Below, piece by piece: positions 7,174 through 15,772 of a DNA stretch of 20,439 bases (position 1 is its first letter; each line of letters begins with the position of its first letter). The translations under genes were made by a program, and so were the position numbers. The stretch comes from an uncultured Oscillospiraceae bacterium (GTDB lineage Bacteria; Bacillota_A; Clostridia; Oscillospirales; Oscillospiraceae): contig CAJUAW010000045.1 in assembly GCA_910584605.1 (NCBI GenBank), forward strand, positions 1-20,439, written 5' to 3'. Under the pieces are notes generated by a model. That model searched no databases and was not told where the DNA came from. It saw only the letters and a list, made by a program, of their open reading frames with translations.

Positions 7174-7198
7174 ATAATCCATTGCAATCGAATGCATT
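7165..7198. promoter_or_regulatory. Cluster of short palindromes, candidate repressor operator
   Basis: Three perfect palindromes are packed in 34 nt between the divergent tiny genes: ATTATT-CA-AATAAT (7165-7178), ATTGCAAT (7181-7188) and AATGCATT (7191-7198). The first overlaps the -35 box of the ribbon-helix-helix gene and the second contains the candidate -35 of the 42-aa gene. Short palindromic half-sites are typical targets of such regulators. Binding is inference. Confidence 0.4.
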
Positions 7199-7215
7199 TT
7201 AATGTATTCTATAAT
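7182..7215 (+). promoter_or_regulatory. Candidate promoter of the 42-aa gene
   Basis: TTGCAA (7182-7187) is followed by TATTCT (7205-7210) at 17 nt, overlapping a consensus TATAAT at 7210-7215 that would be 22 nt away. The region lies just upstream of the GGAGGTGA ribosome site. Which -10 is used is unclear. Confidence 0.4.
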
Positions 7216-7230
7216 ATGGAGGTGATCAAT

Positions 7231-7359
7231 ATGGAAGACTACAAGGAAATGTACGAGACCATGGTCCGGGCCAGCGAGAAAGCAATGAATCTCTTAATTG
7301 ATGCTCAGCGGAAATGTGAGGAGATGTATCTTGCGGCGGAGGAAGAAGAGAAGAATTAG
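7231..7359 (+). CDS. Small helical acidic protein of unknown function (42 aa)
   Basis: ATG at 7231 follows GGAGGTGATC at close-to-ideal spacing, and a GC-rich hairpin terminator starts six nt after the stop. The 42 residues would form one amphipathic helix: 'YKEMYETMVRASEKAMNLLIDAQ', then 'KCEEMYLAAEEEEKN' with a strongly acidic tail. One cysteine is present and there is no membrane segment. I recall similar 40-50-residue proteins ('…AQRKCEEMY…'-like) from phages and conjugative elements of gut Firmicutes, but cannot verify this. It diverges from the ribbon-helix-helix gene across a palindrome-rich spacer and may be under its control. The function is unknown. Confidence 0.6.
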   Translation: MEDYKEMYETMVRASEKAMNLLIDAQRKCEEMYLAAEEEEKN

Positions 7360-7364
7360 CACAA

Positions 7365-7405
7365 CCCCGGCTGTTCTGCAAGGAATGGCCGGGGCTGATT
7401 TGTTT
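7365..7405 (+). terminator. Intrinsic terminator after the 42-aa gene
   Basis: A CCCCGGC/GCCGGGG stem (7365-7371 with 7388-7394) and a 16-nt loop are followed by a T-rich stretch. It separates the tiny-gene cluster from the heat-shock promoter. Confidence 0.65.
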
Positions 7406-7428
7406 ATAATAAATTCATAAAGAGGCTA

Positions 7429-7457
7429 TTGACAATTTTGGAGGGGAGTGGTACATT
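7429..7457 (+). promoter_or_regulatory. Sigma-A promoter of the hrcA operon
   Basis: Consensus -35 TTGACA (7429-7434) and -10 TACATT (7452-7457) with a 17-nt spacer. The CIRCE operator begins 4 nt downstream, so transcription starts inside it, the classic arrangement for HrcA repression. Confidence 0.85.
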
Positions 7458-7461
7458 ATCT

Positions 7462-7488
7462 TTAGCACTCGGGGAATATGAGTGCTAA
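7462..7488 (+). promoter_or_regulatory. CIRCE operator (HrcA binding site)
   Basis: A perfect CIRCE inverted repeat, TTAGCACTC, nine spacer bases, GAGTGCTAA, lies between the promoter and hrcA. It matches the known consensus at every position. HrcA, kept active by GroEL, binds it and represses the operon until heat or unfolded protein titrates GroEL. Confidence 0.98.
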
Positions 7489-7517
7489 ACCAATGAAATC
7501 GAAAGGCGGTGAGTGCC

Positions 7518-8573
7518 GTGGCACTGTCAGACCGGAAAAAGCGCATACTCCGCGCCATTGTCGAGACCTACATCGCCACCGCCGAGCCGGTGGGCTCCAA
7601 GGCGGTGGCCCAGCTGGCCGGGCTGGACGTATCCACCGCCACCATCCGCAACGAGATGGCCGACCTCACCGAACAGGGCTACCTGGAGCAGCCCCACACC
7701 TCCGCCGGACGGGTGCCCTCCGCCGCCGGTTACCGGCTCTACGTCAACGAGCTGATGGACCGGCAGCAGCTCACCATCCAGGAGACCCAGCGCATCAACG
7801 ACGCCCTCAACCTGAAGATGGAGGAGCTGGACCGGGTAATCGACCGGGCGGGCAAGGTGCTCTCCCAGCTCAGCGACTACCCCGTGTTCACCATGGCCGC
7901 CGCCAAGGAGCGGGTCACCGTCAAGCGGTTCGACCTGCTGATGGTGGAGGAAAACGCCTTTATCGCCGTGGTCATGACCGACAGCAGCGTGGTGAAGAAC
8001 AAGCTGATTCACATTCCCGACGGCCTGTCCGACCCCCAGCTGCAAATGCTGTCCGCCGTGCTGAACTCCTCCTTCGTGGGCCTGTCCCGGGAGGAGATGG
8101 AGGATACCTTGGACAAGATGGAGACCCATACCGCGCCGGGGGCCTTTCAGCTCATCGCCCTGGTGGTGGAGTTCGCCATGGAGGTGCTGTCCGGCCAGCG
8201 GGAGCAGAAGTTCCGCACCGCCGGCATCACCCATCTGCTGGAGCACCCGGAGTACCGCAGCCTGGACAAGGCCAAGCCCCTGATGGCCTACCTCAGCGAG
8301 GACACCGACGAGCCCCGCCTGCCCGCCACCCTGGACACCGGCAAGAATATGAACATCCTCATCGGGCCGGAAAACGTGAGCGACGCTTTGAAGGACACCA
8401 GCGTGGTCATGGCCAGCTACGACATCGGGGACAACATGCGGGGGGTGATCGGGGTGGTGGGTCCCACCCGCATGGACTACGCCAAGGTCACCGCCCGGCT
8501 GTCCTATTTCGCCGACAGCCTGACCCGCATGTTCGGCAAGGAGCTGCCCGCCCCGGAGGATTCCGAAGAATAA
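7518..8573 (+). CDS. hrcA: Heat-inducible transcription repressor HrcA
   Basis: HrcA is the repressor of class I heat-shock genes and binds CIRCE. The 351-residue product has the family N-terminal winged helix: 'KKRILRAIVETYIATAEPVGSKAVAQ' and 'DVSTATIRNEMADLTEQGYLEQPHTSAGRVPSAAGYRLYV', almost the textbook motif. Further landmarks are the dimerisation/insert region 'LDTGKNMNILIGPEN' and the C-terminal 'RGVIGVVGPTRMDYAKVTARLSYFADSLTRMF'. Two GTG starts are possible. The one at 7518 is preferred because AGGCGGTGA (one mismatch to AGGAGGTGA) lies five nt before it, while the GTG at 7509 is inside that ribosome site. It is first in the operon and controls itself through the CIRCE element just upstream. 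Confidence 0.97.
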   Translation: MALSDRKKRILRAIVETYIATAEPVGSKAVAQLAGLDVSTATIRNEMADLTEQGYLEQPHTSAGRVPSAAGYRLYVNELMDRQQLTIQETQRINDALNLKMEELDRVIDRAGKVLSQLSDYPVFTMAAAKERVTVKRFDLLMVEENAFIAVVMTDSSVVKNKLIHIPDGLSDPQLQMLSAVLNSSFVGLSREEMEDTLDKMETHTAPGAFQLIALVVEFAMEVLSGQREQKFRTAGITHLLEHPEYRSLDKAKPLMAYLSEDTDEPRLPATLDTGKNMNILIGPENVSDALKDTSVVMASYDIGDNMRGVIGVVGPTRMDYAKVTARLSYFADSLTRMFGKELPAPEDSEE

Positions 8574-8598
8574 TCGAGACTGCGAAGGAGCATGAATC

Positions 8599-9177
8599 GT
8601 GAGTAAAAGTAAGAAGAAAGAGACGCAAGAGGTCCCCGCCCAGGAGATGCCCGCGGAGGAGGTCCTGGAGGAGCGGACCGAGCCGGAGGAGGCCCTCCCG
8701 GAGGAGCCCCAGACCGGCGGCCCCGGCGAGGAGCCGGAAGGGACGGAGGAGACTCCCGTCGTGGAGCAGATGGTGTCCAAGGACCAGTTTCTCCGCCTGG
8801 CCGCCGAGTATGACAACTACCGCAAGCGCACCGCCAAGGAGAAGGAGAGCCTGTGGACCGACGCAAAAGCGGATACCGTTCAGGCCTTTCTCCCCGTCTA
8901 CGACAACCTGGAGCGGGCCCTCAAGCAGGACACCGCCGACGAGGCATTCAAAAAGGGCGTGGAGATGACCATGAACCAGCTGAAGGAGGTCTTCGCCAGG
9001 CTGGGGGTCACCGAGATCGAGGCCCAGGGCCAGCCCTTCGACCCCAACCTCCATAACGCCGTCATGCACATCGAGGACGAGAATCTGGGGGAGAATACCA
9101 TCGCCCAGGTCTTCCAGGCCGGCTTCATGCTGGGGGACAAAGTCATCCGGTTCGCCATGGTACAGGTGGCCAATTAG
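8599..9177 (+). CDS. grpE: Nucleotide exchange factor GrpE
   Basis: GrpE releases ADP from DnaK and works as a thermosensor in the cytosol. The 192-residue protein has a long acidic, disordered N terminus (about residues 1-60, Glu/Pro-rich). The paired helix follows with 'LRLAAEYDNYRKRTAKEKESLWTDAKADTVQAFLPVYDNLERAL', and then the beta domain that contacts DnaK, containing 'GQPFDPNLHNAVMHIEDENLGENTIAQVFQAGFMLGDKVIRFAMVQVAN'. This is the usual family pattern. The start is GTG at 8599 with AAGGAG eight nt before; an ATG at 8592 is out of frame. It lies 25 nt after hrcA in the same operon. Confidence 0.97.
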   Translation: MSKSKKKETQEVPAQEMPAEEVLEERTEPEEALPEEPQTGGPGEEPEGTEETPVVEQMVSKDQFLRLAAEYDNYRKRTAKEKESLWTDAKADTVQAFLPVYDNLERALKQDTADEAFKKGVEMTMNQLKEVFARLGVTEIEAQGQPFDPNLHNAVMHIEDENLGENTIAQVFQAGFMLGDKVIRFAMVQVAN

Positions 9178-9211
9178 CGTGTGCCGTTTGAGAGAAGGAG
9201 GTCAGACCGGC

Positions 9212-9316
9212 ATGTGTAAACCCTGTAAAAACGTTCAATTCACCCTGATGCTCAGCGCCGGGCTGCTGGTCTGGCTGTCCGCCCTGCTGGGCGTGGGAGC
9301 CATGCTCCTGCATTGA
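9212..9316 (+). CDS. 34-residue single-helix membrane peptide in the heat-shock operon
   Basis: A tiny gene sits between grpE and dnaK. ATG at 9212 is preceded by GAAGGAGG, a near-perfect ribosome site about ten nt away, and the gene ends with TGA at 9314-9316. The product starts MCKPCKN, a CxxC pair with two lysines, and continues as one hydrophobic helix (about residues 10-33: 'FTLMLSAGLLVWLSALL' then 'GVGAMLLH'). It has the composition of a small membrane protein with the charged CxxC end inside. The standard operon order has nothing here. I know no named family. Evidence for being real: strong ribosome site, all-hydrophobic coding sense, position in a tight operon. Against: the short length. 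Confidence 0.6.
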   Translation: MCKPCKNVQFTLMLSAGLLVWLSALLGVGAMLLH

Positions 9317-9359
9317 ATCTGTTAACACCAATCTTTCATATATTTAGGAGGAAAACATC

Positions 9360-11204
<1,845 letters not shown>

Positions 11205-11285
11205 AACAGAATATTCTGAGGAAGGAGCTGAGCGGACGGGTGAGGACCCTGTTCCGCTCGCCTTCCATGTCAAGAGGTGAAACAT

Positions 11286-12431
11286 ATGGCGGAAGAAAAA
11301 CGCGACTATTACGAGGTCCTGGGTCTGAGCAAAGGGGCTTCGGAGGAAGAACTGAAAAAGGCCTACCGCAAGCTGGCCAAGAAGTACCACCCTGACGTAA
11401 ACCCCGGCGACAAGGACGCCGAGGCCAAGTTCAAGGAGATCAACGAGGCCTACGGCATCCTCTCTGACCCGGAGAAAAAGACCCGGTACGACCAGTTCGG
11501 CTTTGCCGGGGTGGACCCCAGCTACGGCGGGGGCGGGGGCATGGGCTTCGACATGGGGGATATCGACCTGGGCGACATTTTCGGCTCCTTCTTCGGCGGA
11601 GGCTTTGGAGGCTTCGGCGGGGGCGGCTCCCGGCGGAACGGGCCCCAGAAGGGGGAGAGCCTGCGGGTCAATCTGGCCCTCAGCTTTGAGGAGGCGGCCT
11701 TCGGCTGCACCAAGGAGATCGAGCTGAGCCGCACCGAGACCTGCGAGGAGTGCAAGGGCTCGGGCTGCGCGGCGGGCACCACCGCCGAGACCTGTCCCGA
11801 CTGCCGGGGAGCAGGCCAGGTGCGCATCCAGCGGGGGGCGGGGGGCTTTGCCTTCTCCACCACCACCGCCTGCCAGAAGTGCCGGGGGACGGGAAAGATC
11901 ATCCACACCCCCTGCAAGACCTGCGGCGGCGCAGGCAGTGTGCGCAAGAAGCGGCGGGTGTCGGTGACCATCCCGGCGGGCATTGACGACGGTCAGGCCG
12001 TTTCCATACGGGGCCAGGGCAACGCCGGGGCCAACGGCGGCCCTGCCGGAGACCTGCTGGTGCGGGTGCAGATCAAGCCCCACCCCCAGTTCCAGCGGGA
12101 CGGGGTCACCGTGCTTTACGAGCACCCGGTCACCTTCTATCAGGCGGCCATGGGGGCCGAGCTGGAAATCCCCACCATCGACGGCAAGGTGAAATACAGC
12201 CTCCCCGCCGGTACCCAGACGGGCACCACCTTCCGTCTGCGGGGCAAGGGCATCCCCGAGCTGCGCAGCAGCCGCCGGGGGGACCAGTACGTCACCATAA
12301 AGGTCCAGGTGCCCACCTCCCTGAACAGCGAGCAGAAGGCGGCCCTCAACGCCTTCGGCGCGGCCATGGGGGAGGAGGTCCAGGAGAGCGGGCTGAAGGG
12401 CTTTTTTGACAAGAAAAAGAAGAAAAAGTAA
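11286..12431 (+). CDS. dnaJ: Chaperone protein DnaJ (type I Hsp40)
   Basis: DnaJ delivers substrates to DnaK and stimulates its ATPase. The 381-residue product has all type I parts. The J domain is 'RDYYEVLGLSKGASEEELKKAYRKLAKKYHPDVNPG' with His35-Pro36-Asp37. A Gly/Phe-rich linker runs about 75-120. The zinc-binding domain has four CxxCxGxG repeats, beginning CEECKGSG, CPDCRGAG, CQKCRGTG and CKTCGGAG. The C-terminal substrate domains include 'VTIPAGIDDGQAVSIRGQGNAG'. The ATG at 11286 is preferred over an in-frame GTG at 11277, which is part of the ribosome site AGAGGTGA. It is the last gene of the operon, 81 nt after dnaK. A bidirectional terminator begins at its stop. Confidence 0.98.
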   Translation: MAEEKRDYYEVLGLSKGASEEELKKAYRKLAKKYHPDVNPGDKDAEAKFKEINEAYGILSDPEKKTRYDQFGFAGVDPSYGGGGGMGFDMGDIDLGDIFGSFFGGGFGGFGGGGSRRNGPQKGESLRVNLALSFEEAAFGCTKEIELSRTETCEECKGSGCAAGTTAETCPDCRGAGQVRIQRGAGGFAFSTTTACQKCRGTGKIIHTPCKTCGGAGSVRKKRRVSVTIPAGIDDGQAVSIRGQGNAGANGGPAGDLLVRVQIKPHPQFQRDGVTVLYEHPVTFYQAAMGAELEIPTIDGKVKYSLPAGTQTGTTFRLRGKGIPELRSSRRGDQYVTIKVQVPTSLNSEQKAALNAFGAAMGEEVQESGLKGFFDKKKKKK

Positions 12432-12466
12432 AAAAGTCCCGGTCTTTTCCAAGACCGGGACTTTTT
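12431..12466. terminator. Bidirectional intrinsic terminator between dnaJ and the lar/ABC operon
   Basis: A perfect 16-bp stem (12431-12446 with 12451-12466) has a TTCC loop. Its ends are A-rich and T-rich, so a U-tract forms on either strand. It overlaps the last base of the dnaJ stop codon and the first base of the converging ATPase gene stop, ending both convergent operons. Confidence 0.93.
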
Positions 12467-13080
12467 TATGGAGAAATGTCCTCCCAGGACAGAATCCTGG
12501 TACACACCTGCTCCAGGAGAGGGCGGTCATGGCTGACCACCAGCAGGCCCAGGTTCCGCTCCTCCGCCTGGGCCAGGAGGAACCGCCACAGCCGGGCCTG
12601 GGTGACCAGGTCCAGCATGGCCGACGCCTCGTCGCACAGCAGGAATTTCAGCTCCGGCCCCAGAGCCCGGACCACGCAGATGCGCTGGAGCTCTCCGCCG
12701 GACAGCTCCATGGGGTATCGCTCCAGCCAGCCAGGCTGAATTCCAAGGCCCTCCGCCGCGGCGGGGTCCACCGGACCGGCCTCATACAGGGTAGTCCCCA
12801 GGCGGAGGAGGGGGTCCACCGCCTCCTCCGGGTGCTGCCACAGCAGTTGGACAGGGCAGAAGCCCTGGGAGGGGAGGGGCGCGCCGTCCAGCAGCACCTG
12901 GCCCCGCTTGGGCCGCTCCCACCCGGCCAGCAGCTTGCACAGGGTGGTTTTTCCCCGTCCGCTGGGGGCGGACAGCCCCACCCGCTCCCCGGAGCGCAGG
13001 GTGAGGCTTACCCGCTCCACCGCCGCCCCGCCCCGCTGGCGGGGATAGCGGAAGGTGAGGTCCTTGGCTTCCAGGATCAT
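12466..13080 (-). CDS. ABC transporter ATP-binding protein, nickel/peptide family (NikE/DppF position)
   Basis: This is a 204-residue ATPase of the nickel/dipeptide importer class. Walker A is APSGRGKT (38-45), the Q-loop is 'LLWQHPEEAVDP', the signature is 'LSGGELQR' (126-133), Walker B is 'FLLCDE' (146-151) and the switch His is in 'VVSHDRPLL'. It is shorter than OppF/DppF (about 320) because it lacks their C-terminal extension, and is nearer to NikE in size, though still short. The ATG at 13080 has AAAGGAG seven nt upstream. It is the last gene of the lar operon and is separated from its partner ATPase by a 108-nt hairpin repeat. By context it energises nickel uptake together with the upstream permeases; peptide uptake is the alternative. 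Confidence 0.85.
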   Translation of the reverse strand: MILEAKDLTFRYPRQRGGAAVERVSLTLRSGERVGLSAPSGRGKTTLCKLLAGWERPKRGQVLLDGAPLPSQGFCPVQLLWQHPEEAVDPLLRLGTTLYEAGPVDPAAAEGLGIQPGWLERYPMELSGGELQRICVVRALGPELKFLLCDEASAMLDLVTQARLWRFLLAQAEERNLGLLVVSHDRPLLEQVCTRILSWEDISP

Positions 13081-13100
13081 ATCCGCACTCCTTTCCAAAA

Positions 13101-13184
13101 AGCCTCCCTTCGCAAAGGGCGGTGGTATTTGCGCAGCAAATGCCGGAGGTTTTTCCCGGGCTGTTCGGAGCCCCCCGGGAAAAC
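13101..13184. repeat. Intergenic hairpin repeat (REP/MITE-like) inside the operon
   Basis: Nested inverted repeats fill the only sizeable gap of the operon. There is an imperfect hairpin at 13103-13122 (CCTCCCTT ... AAAGGGCGG), a perfect one at 13127-13141 (ATTTGC-GCA-GCAAAT) and GGAGG at 13145-13149 that can close against CCTCC at 13103-13107. A 10-bp arm at 13151-13160 pairs with 13174-13183. The first part resembles the 'CCTCCCTTnnnnAAAGGGAGGTGG...CGGAGGG' dispersed intergenic repeat I recall from Faecalibacterium/Flavonifractor genomes. There is no U-tract, so it is not a simple terminator; it may stabilise mRNA ends or lower expression of the last gene. Confidence 0.6.
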
Positions 13185-13188
13185 GCCG

Positions 13189-13965
13189 TTACGCTTCAAA
13201 CCCGTTCCGGGGCATGGCCCGCCACAGGGCGCGGGTGTAGGGGTGGGCCAGCCCCTCCCCGGTCTGGAAGCGGGCGGCGGGGAGCTCCTCCACCGTGCGG
13301 CCCTGGTTGAGGACCACCAGTCTGCTGGCCGCGGTGATGGCCAGCTCCAGGTCGTGGGTGATGAGCAGCACCCCCGCCCCCTGGCCGGCCAGCTCCCGGA
13401 AGCGGTCCAGGACCCGCCGCGCCGCCGGAGGGTCCAGGCCGGGGGTGGGCTCGTCGGCCACAATGAGCCGGGGGGCCTCGGCCACCGCCGAGGCGGCGAG
13501 CACCCTCCGGGCCATCCCGCCCGACAGCTCAAAGGGGTACAGCTCCTCCACCTCGGGCCCCAGGCCGCAGCGGTCCAGGGCCTCCCGGCAGCGGGCGCGG
13601 ACGGAAGGGTTCCGCTGTCCCCGGCGGAGCTGGGGCCCCACCTTCATCATGGGGTCCAGCCAGGTCACCCCCTGAGGGATGAGGGCAATCTCCCGGCCCC
13701 GGAGGGCCTCCGCCCGCGCCTGGGTGAGGGGCGCGCCGCCGTAGCGGAGGATTCCGGACACCCGGGCGTTTCGGGGGAGAAGGTGGAGGATGGCGTGGGC
13801 CAGCAGGCTCTTGCCCGAGCCACTGGCCCCTACCACTGCCGTCACCTGGCCCGCCTCCAGGGAGAGGGACAGGTCCCGGATGGGGTTCAGCTCCACCCGG
13901 GACAGCCCCCGGCCATAGCGGGTGAAGGAGATGGACAGATGTTCCACAGTCAAAAGCGGTTCCAT
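13189..13965 (-). CDS. ABC transporter ATP-binding protein, nickel/peptide family (NikD/DppD position)
   Basis: This is a 258-residue ATPase, close to the length of NikD and shorter than OppD/DppD, whose C-terminal extension is absent. Walker A is GASGSGKS (46-53), followed by a Q-loop in 'ALIPQGVTWLDPMMKVGPQ', the signature 'LSGGMARR' (147-154), Walker B 'RLIVADEPTPGLD' and the switch His in 'LLITHDLELA'. 'WLDPMMKVGPQL' is the typical DppD-like stretch after the Q-loop. The ATG at 13965 has AGGAGG four to five nt upstream; an upstream extension in frame overlaps the permease gene and is rejected. Only 8 nt separate it from the permease stop. It pairs with the smaller ATPase downstream to form the heterodimeric motor. 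Confidence 0.9.
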   Translation of the reverse strand: MEPLLTVEHLSISFTRYGRGLSRVELNPIRDLSLSLEAGQVTAVVGASGSGKSLLAHAILHLLPRNARVSGILRYGGAPLTQARAEALRGREIALIPQGVTWLDPMMKVGPQLRRGQRNPSVRARCREALDRCGLGPEVEELYPFELSGGMARRVLAASAVAEAPRLIVADEPTPGLDPPAARRVLDRFRELAGQGAGVLLITHDLELAITAASRLVVLNQGRTVEELPAARFQTGEGLAHPYTRALWRAMPRNGFEA

Positions 13966-13973
13966 AGAGCCTC

Positions 13974-14789
13974 CTATTCCTGAGCGGTGGCCGGGGCCAG
14001 CAGCAGACGCAGCCGCTCCCCCATCCAGGCGAAGAGCAGCACCACCCCCACCAGGGCCAGTCCGGGGAACAGGGCCAGCCACCACCGCCCGGTGGTGAGG
14101 TAGGCCATGCTCTCCTCCAGAATTACCCCGATGGCGGGCTGGTCCGGAGACAGGCCGAAGCCCAAAAAGGTAACGCTGGCCTCGTGGAGGATCGCGTGGG
14201 GGAACTGAAGAATCAGGCCGGTCAAAAACTGGGGCAGCAGGTGGGGGAGCAGATGGTTGAGGAGTTTTCTTCGCGAAACCCCCAGCCGCCGGGCCATCCG
14301 GAGCCAGGGTGCGCTCTTCAGGGCCAGCAGCTCCCCCCGCATCAGTCGGGCCAGAGAGGTCCAGTGGGTGAGGGCCACCCCCGCCGTCACCCCCCAGAAG
14401 CCCCGCCCGCAGGCCAGGGAGATGAGGAGGATGAGCAGGATGTGGGGGACCCCCATCACCAGGTCGATGAGCCAGCCAACGGCCCCGTCAACCCAGCCGC
14501 CCAGCAGGGCGGAGGCCGTCCCCAGGGTCAGGGCCAGGACGGCGCTGACGCAGGCGGTCAGCGCTCCCACCCGGATGGACAGGGACAGCCCAGCCAGGGT
14601 GCGTTTCAGCATGTCCCGGCCCATCCAGTCGGTGCCGAAGGGGAAAGCGGGGCAGGGAGGGAGGTTTTTGCGGGAGAAGTCGGCGGCGAAGGCCGTCTCC
14701 GGCAGGGAGGCCCCGGCGAGGGCGGCGGCGGCCAGCAACAGGCAGGCGGCGGCCAGCAGGAGCAGGGTGGTCCTCCGGCGGTTGTTCAT
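13974..14789 (-). CDS. ABC transporter permease, nickel/peptide family (NikC/DppC type)
   Basis: This is a 271-residue inner-membrane permease with about six helices. It starts with a short cytoplasmic 'NNRRRTT' and the first helix 'LLLLAAACLLLAAAALAG'. The periplasmic stretch includes 'PPCPAFPFGTDWMGRDMLKRTLAGLSLSIRVG', the hallmark of DppC/NikC proteins (FGTDxxGRD). The coupling helix is seen at 'LMRGELLALKSAPWLRMARRLGVSRRKLLNHLLPHLLP', followed by 'EASVTFLGFGLSPDQPAIG'. Its ATG overlaps the stop of the other permease as ATGA, so the two are translated together. It forms the channel with that permease. Confidence 0.93.
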   Translation of the reverse strand: MNNRRRTTLLLLAAACLLLAAAALAGASLPETAFAADFSRKNLPPCPAFPFGTDWMGRDMLKRTLAGLSLSIRVGALTACVSAVLALTLGTASALLGGWVDGAVGWLIDLVMGVPHILLILLISLACGRGFWGVTAGVALTHWTSLARLMRGELLALKSAPWLRMARRLGVSRRKLLNHLLPHLLPQFLTGLILQFPHAILHEASVTFLGFGLSPDQPAIGVILEESMAYLTTGRWWLALFPGLALVGVVLLFAWMGERLRLLLAPATAQE

Positions 14790-15772
14790 GTCCTGGCCGC
14801 CCCCCTTCGGATGCGGGGATCGAGTACCCCGTAGAGCAGATCAGCGATGAGGTTTCCAGAGAAGACCAGGGCGGCGGTGACGACGGTGATGCCCAGCAGC
14901 AGGGGCGCGTCGCCCCCCAGCCCGGCGGCCACCGCCGCCTGTCCCAGTCCGGGGTATGAGAAGACCTGCTCCACCAGCACCGAGCCTCCGATGACCTCTC
15001 CAATGGAGGCGAATTGGAGGGTGAGGGCGGGCAGGGCCACGTTGCGGGGCACATGGCGCAGGACGATGTGCCCCTCCCCTCTGGCCCGGGCGAAGAGGAT
15101 GTAGTCGCTGTCCATTACGTCCGCCGTCTTCTCCCTGGTGTGGAGGGCGATGCTGGACGCGCCGGTGACAGACAGGGTGAGGGCGGGCAGGAGGGCGTGG
15201 CGCAGCCGCTGGCCCAGGGTGACGGCGGCGGCCTCCGCCCCGATGGGGACGGAAAAGCCCACCGGCAGCACCCGCAGCCACACGGAGAAGACCATCATCA
15301 ACAGCAGCCCCAGCCAGAAGGAGGGGGTGCTGGACAGGGTCAGGCACAGTCCCCGCACCAGCTGGTCTGGCCAGCGGCCCCGATTGGCCCCGGCCAGAAT
15401 GCCCAGCGAAAGCCCCAGCGCCCCAGACAGCAGCCAGGCGGCCAACAGCAGCCACAGGGAGCTGGCCAGCCGCTGGCCGATGGCCTCCGCCACCGGCTGG
15501 CGGTAGAGGAGGGAGAGGCCCAGCTCCCCCCGGAGCGCGTCCCGGAGCCAGCTGAGATACCGCTCCGCCGCCGGCGTATCCACCCCCCAGTATTCCCGCA
15601 GCCGGGCGAGCTGCTCCGGGGACAGGCTCCCCAGCGCCGCCTGGCCCAGGTTGGTCTGGAGGGGATCCAAAGGGGAGGCGTCCATCAGCAGAAAGGCGGC
15701 CAGGCTCACCCCCAGCAGGAGGAGGGCCATGCGGATCAGCTTTTGGGCGGTAAATTGCAGTCGGTGTCTCAT
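14786..15772 (-). CDS. ABC transporter permease, nickel/peptide family (NikB/DppB type)
   Basis: This is a 328-residue permease. The N terminus 'RHRLQFTAQKLIRMALLLLGVSLAAFLLM' is the usual DppB/NikB first helix. A large external loop follows ('LSPEQLARLREYWGVDTPAAERYLSWLRDALRGELGLSLLYRQPVAEAI'), including the family's 'GDLGxS'-like motif. The coupling segment is 'DSDYILFARARGEGHIVLRHVPRNVALPALT', after which comes 'GGSVLVEQVFSYPGLGQA'. The start chosen is ATG 15772, whose ATGA overlaps the binding-protein stop; a GGAG lies just before. Longer in-frame starts would overlap the upstream gene deeply. All features fit the nickel/peptide class; the cargo is set by the binding protein. Confidence 0.93.
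   Translation of the reverse strand: MRHRLQFTAQKLIRMALLLLGVSLAAFLLMDASPLDPLQTNLGQAALGSLSPEQLARLREYWGVDTPAAERYLSWLRDALRGELGLSLLYRQPVAEAIGQRLASSLWLLLAAWLLSGALGLSLGILAGANRGRWPDQLVRGLCLTLSSTPSFWLGLLLMMVFSVWLRVLPVGFSVPIGAEAAAVTLGQRLRHALLPALTLSVTGASSIALHTREKTADVMDSDYILFARARGEGHIVLRHVPRNVALPALTLQFASIGEVIGGSVLVEQVFSYPGLGQAAVAAGLGGDAPLLLGITVVTAALVFSGNLIADLLYGVLDPRIRRGAART

Noticed and set aside
9317..9359. A second CIRCE or promoter directly before dnaK
   Set aside because: The gap holds only the ribosome site and an AT-rich stretch; no CIRCE half-site was found.
13151..13183. The 10-bp hairpin as an intrinsic terminator
   Set aside because: No T-run follows the stem on either strand; the Ts/As are inside the stem. 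It is better read as part of the repeat element.
12406..13983. A 525-codon plus-strand open frame
   Set aside because: It is antisense to the two ABC ATPase genes, low-complexity in translation, and would cross the dnaJ terminator and the hairpin repeat.
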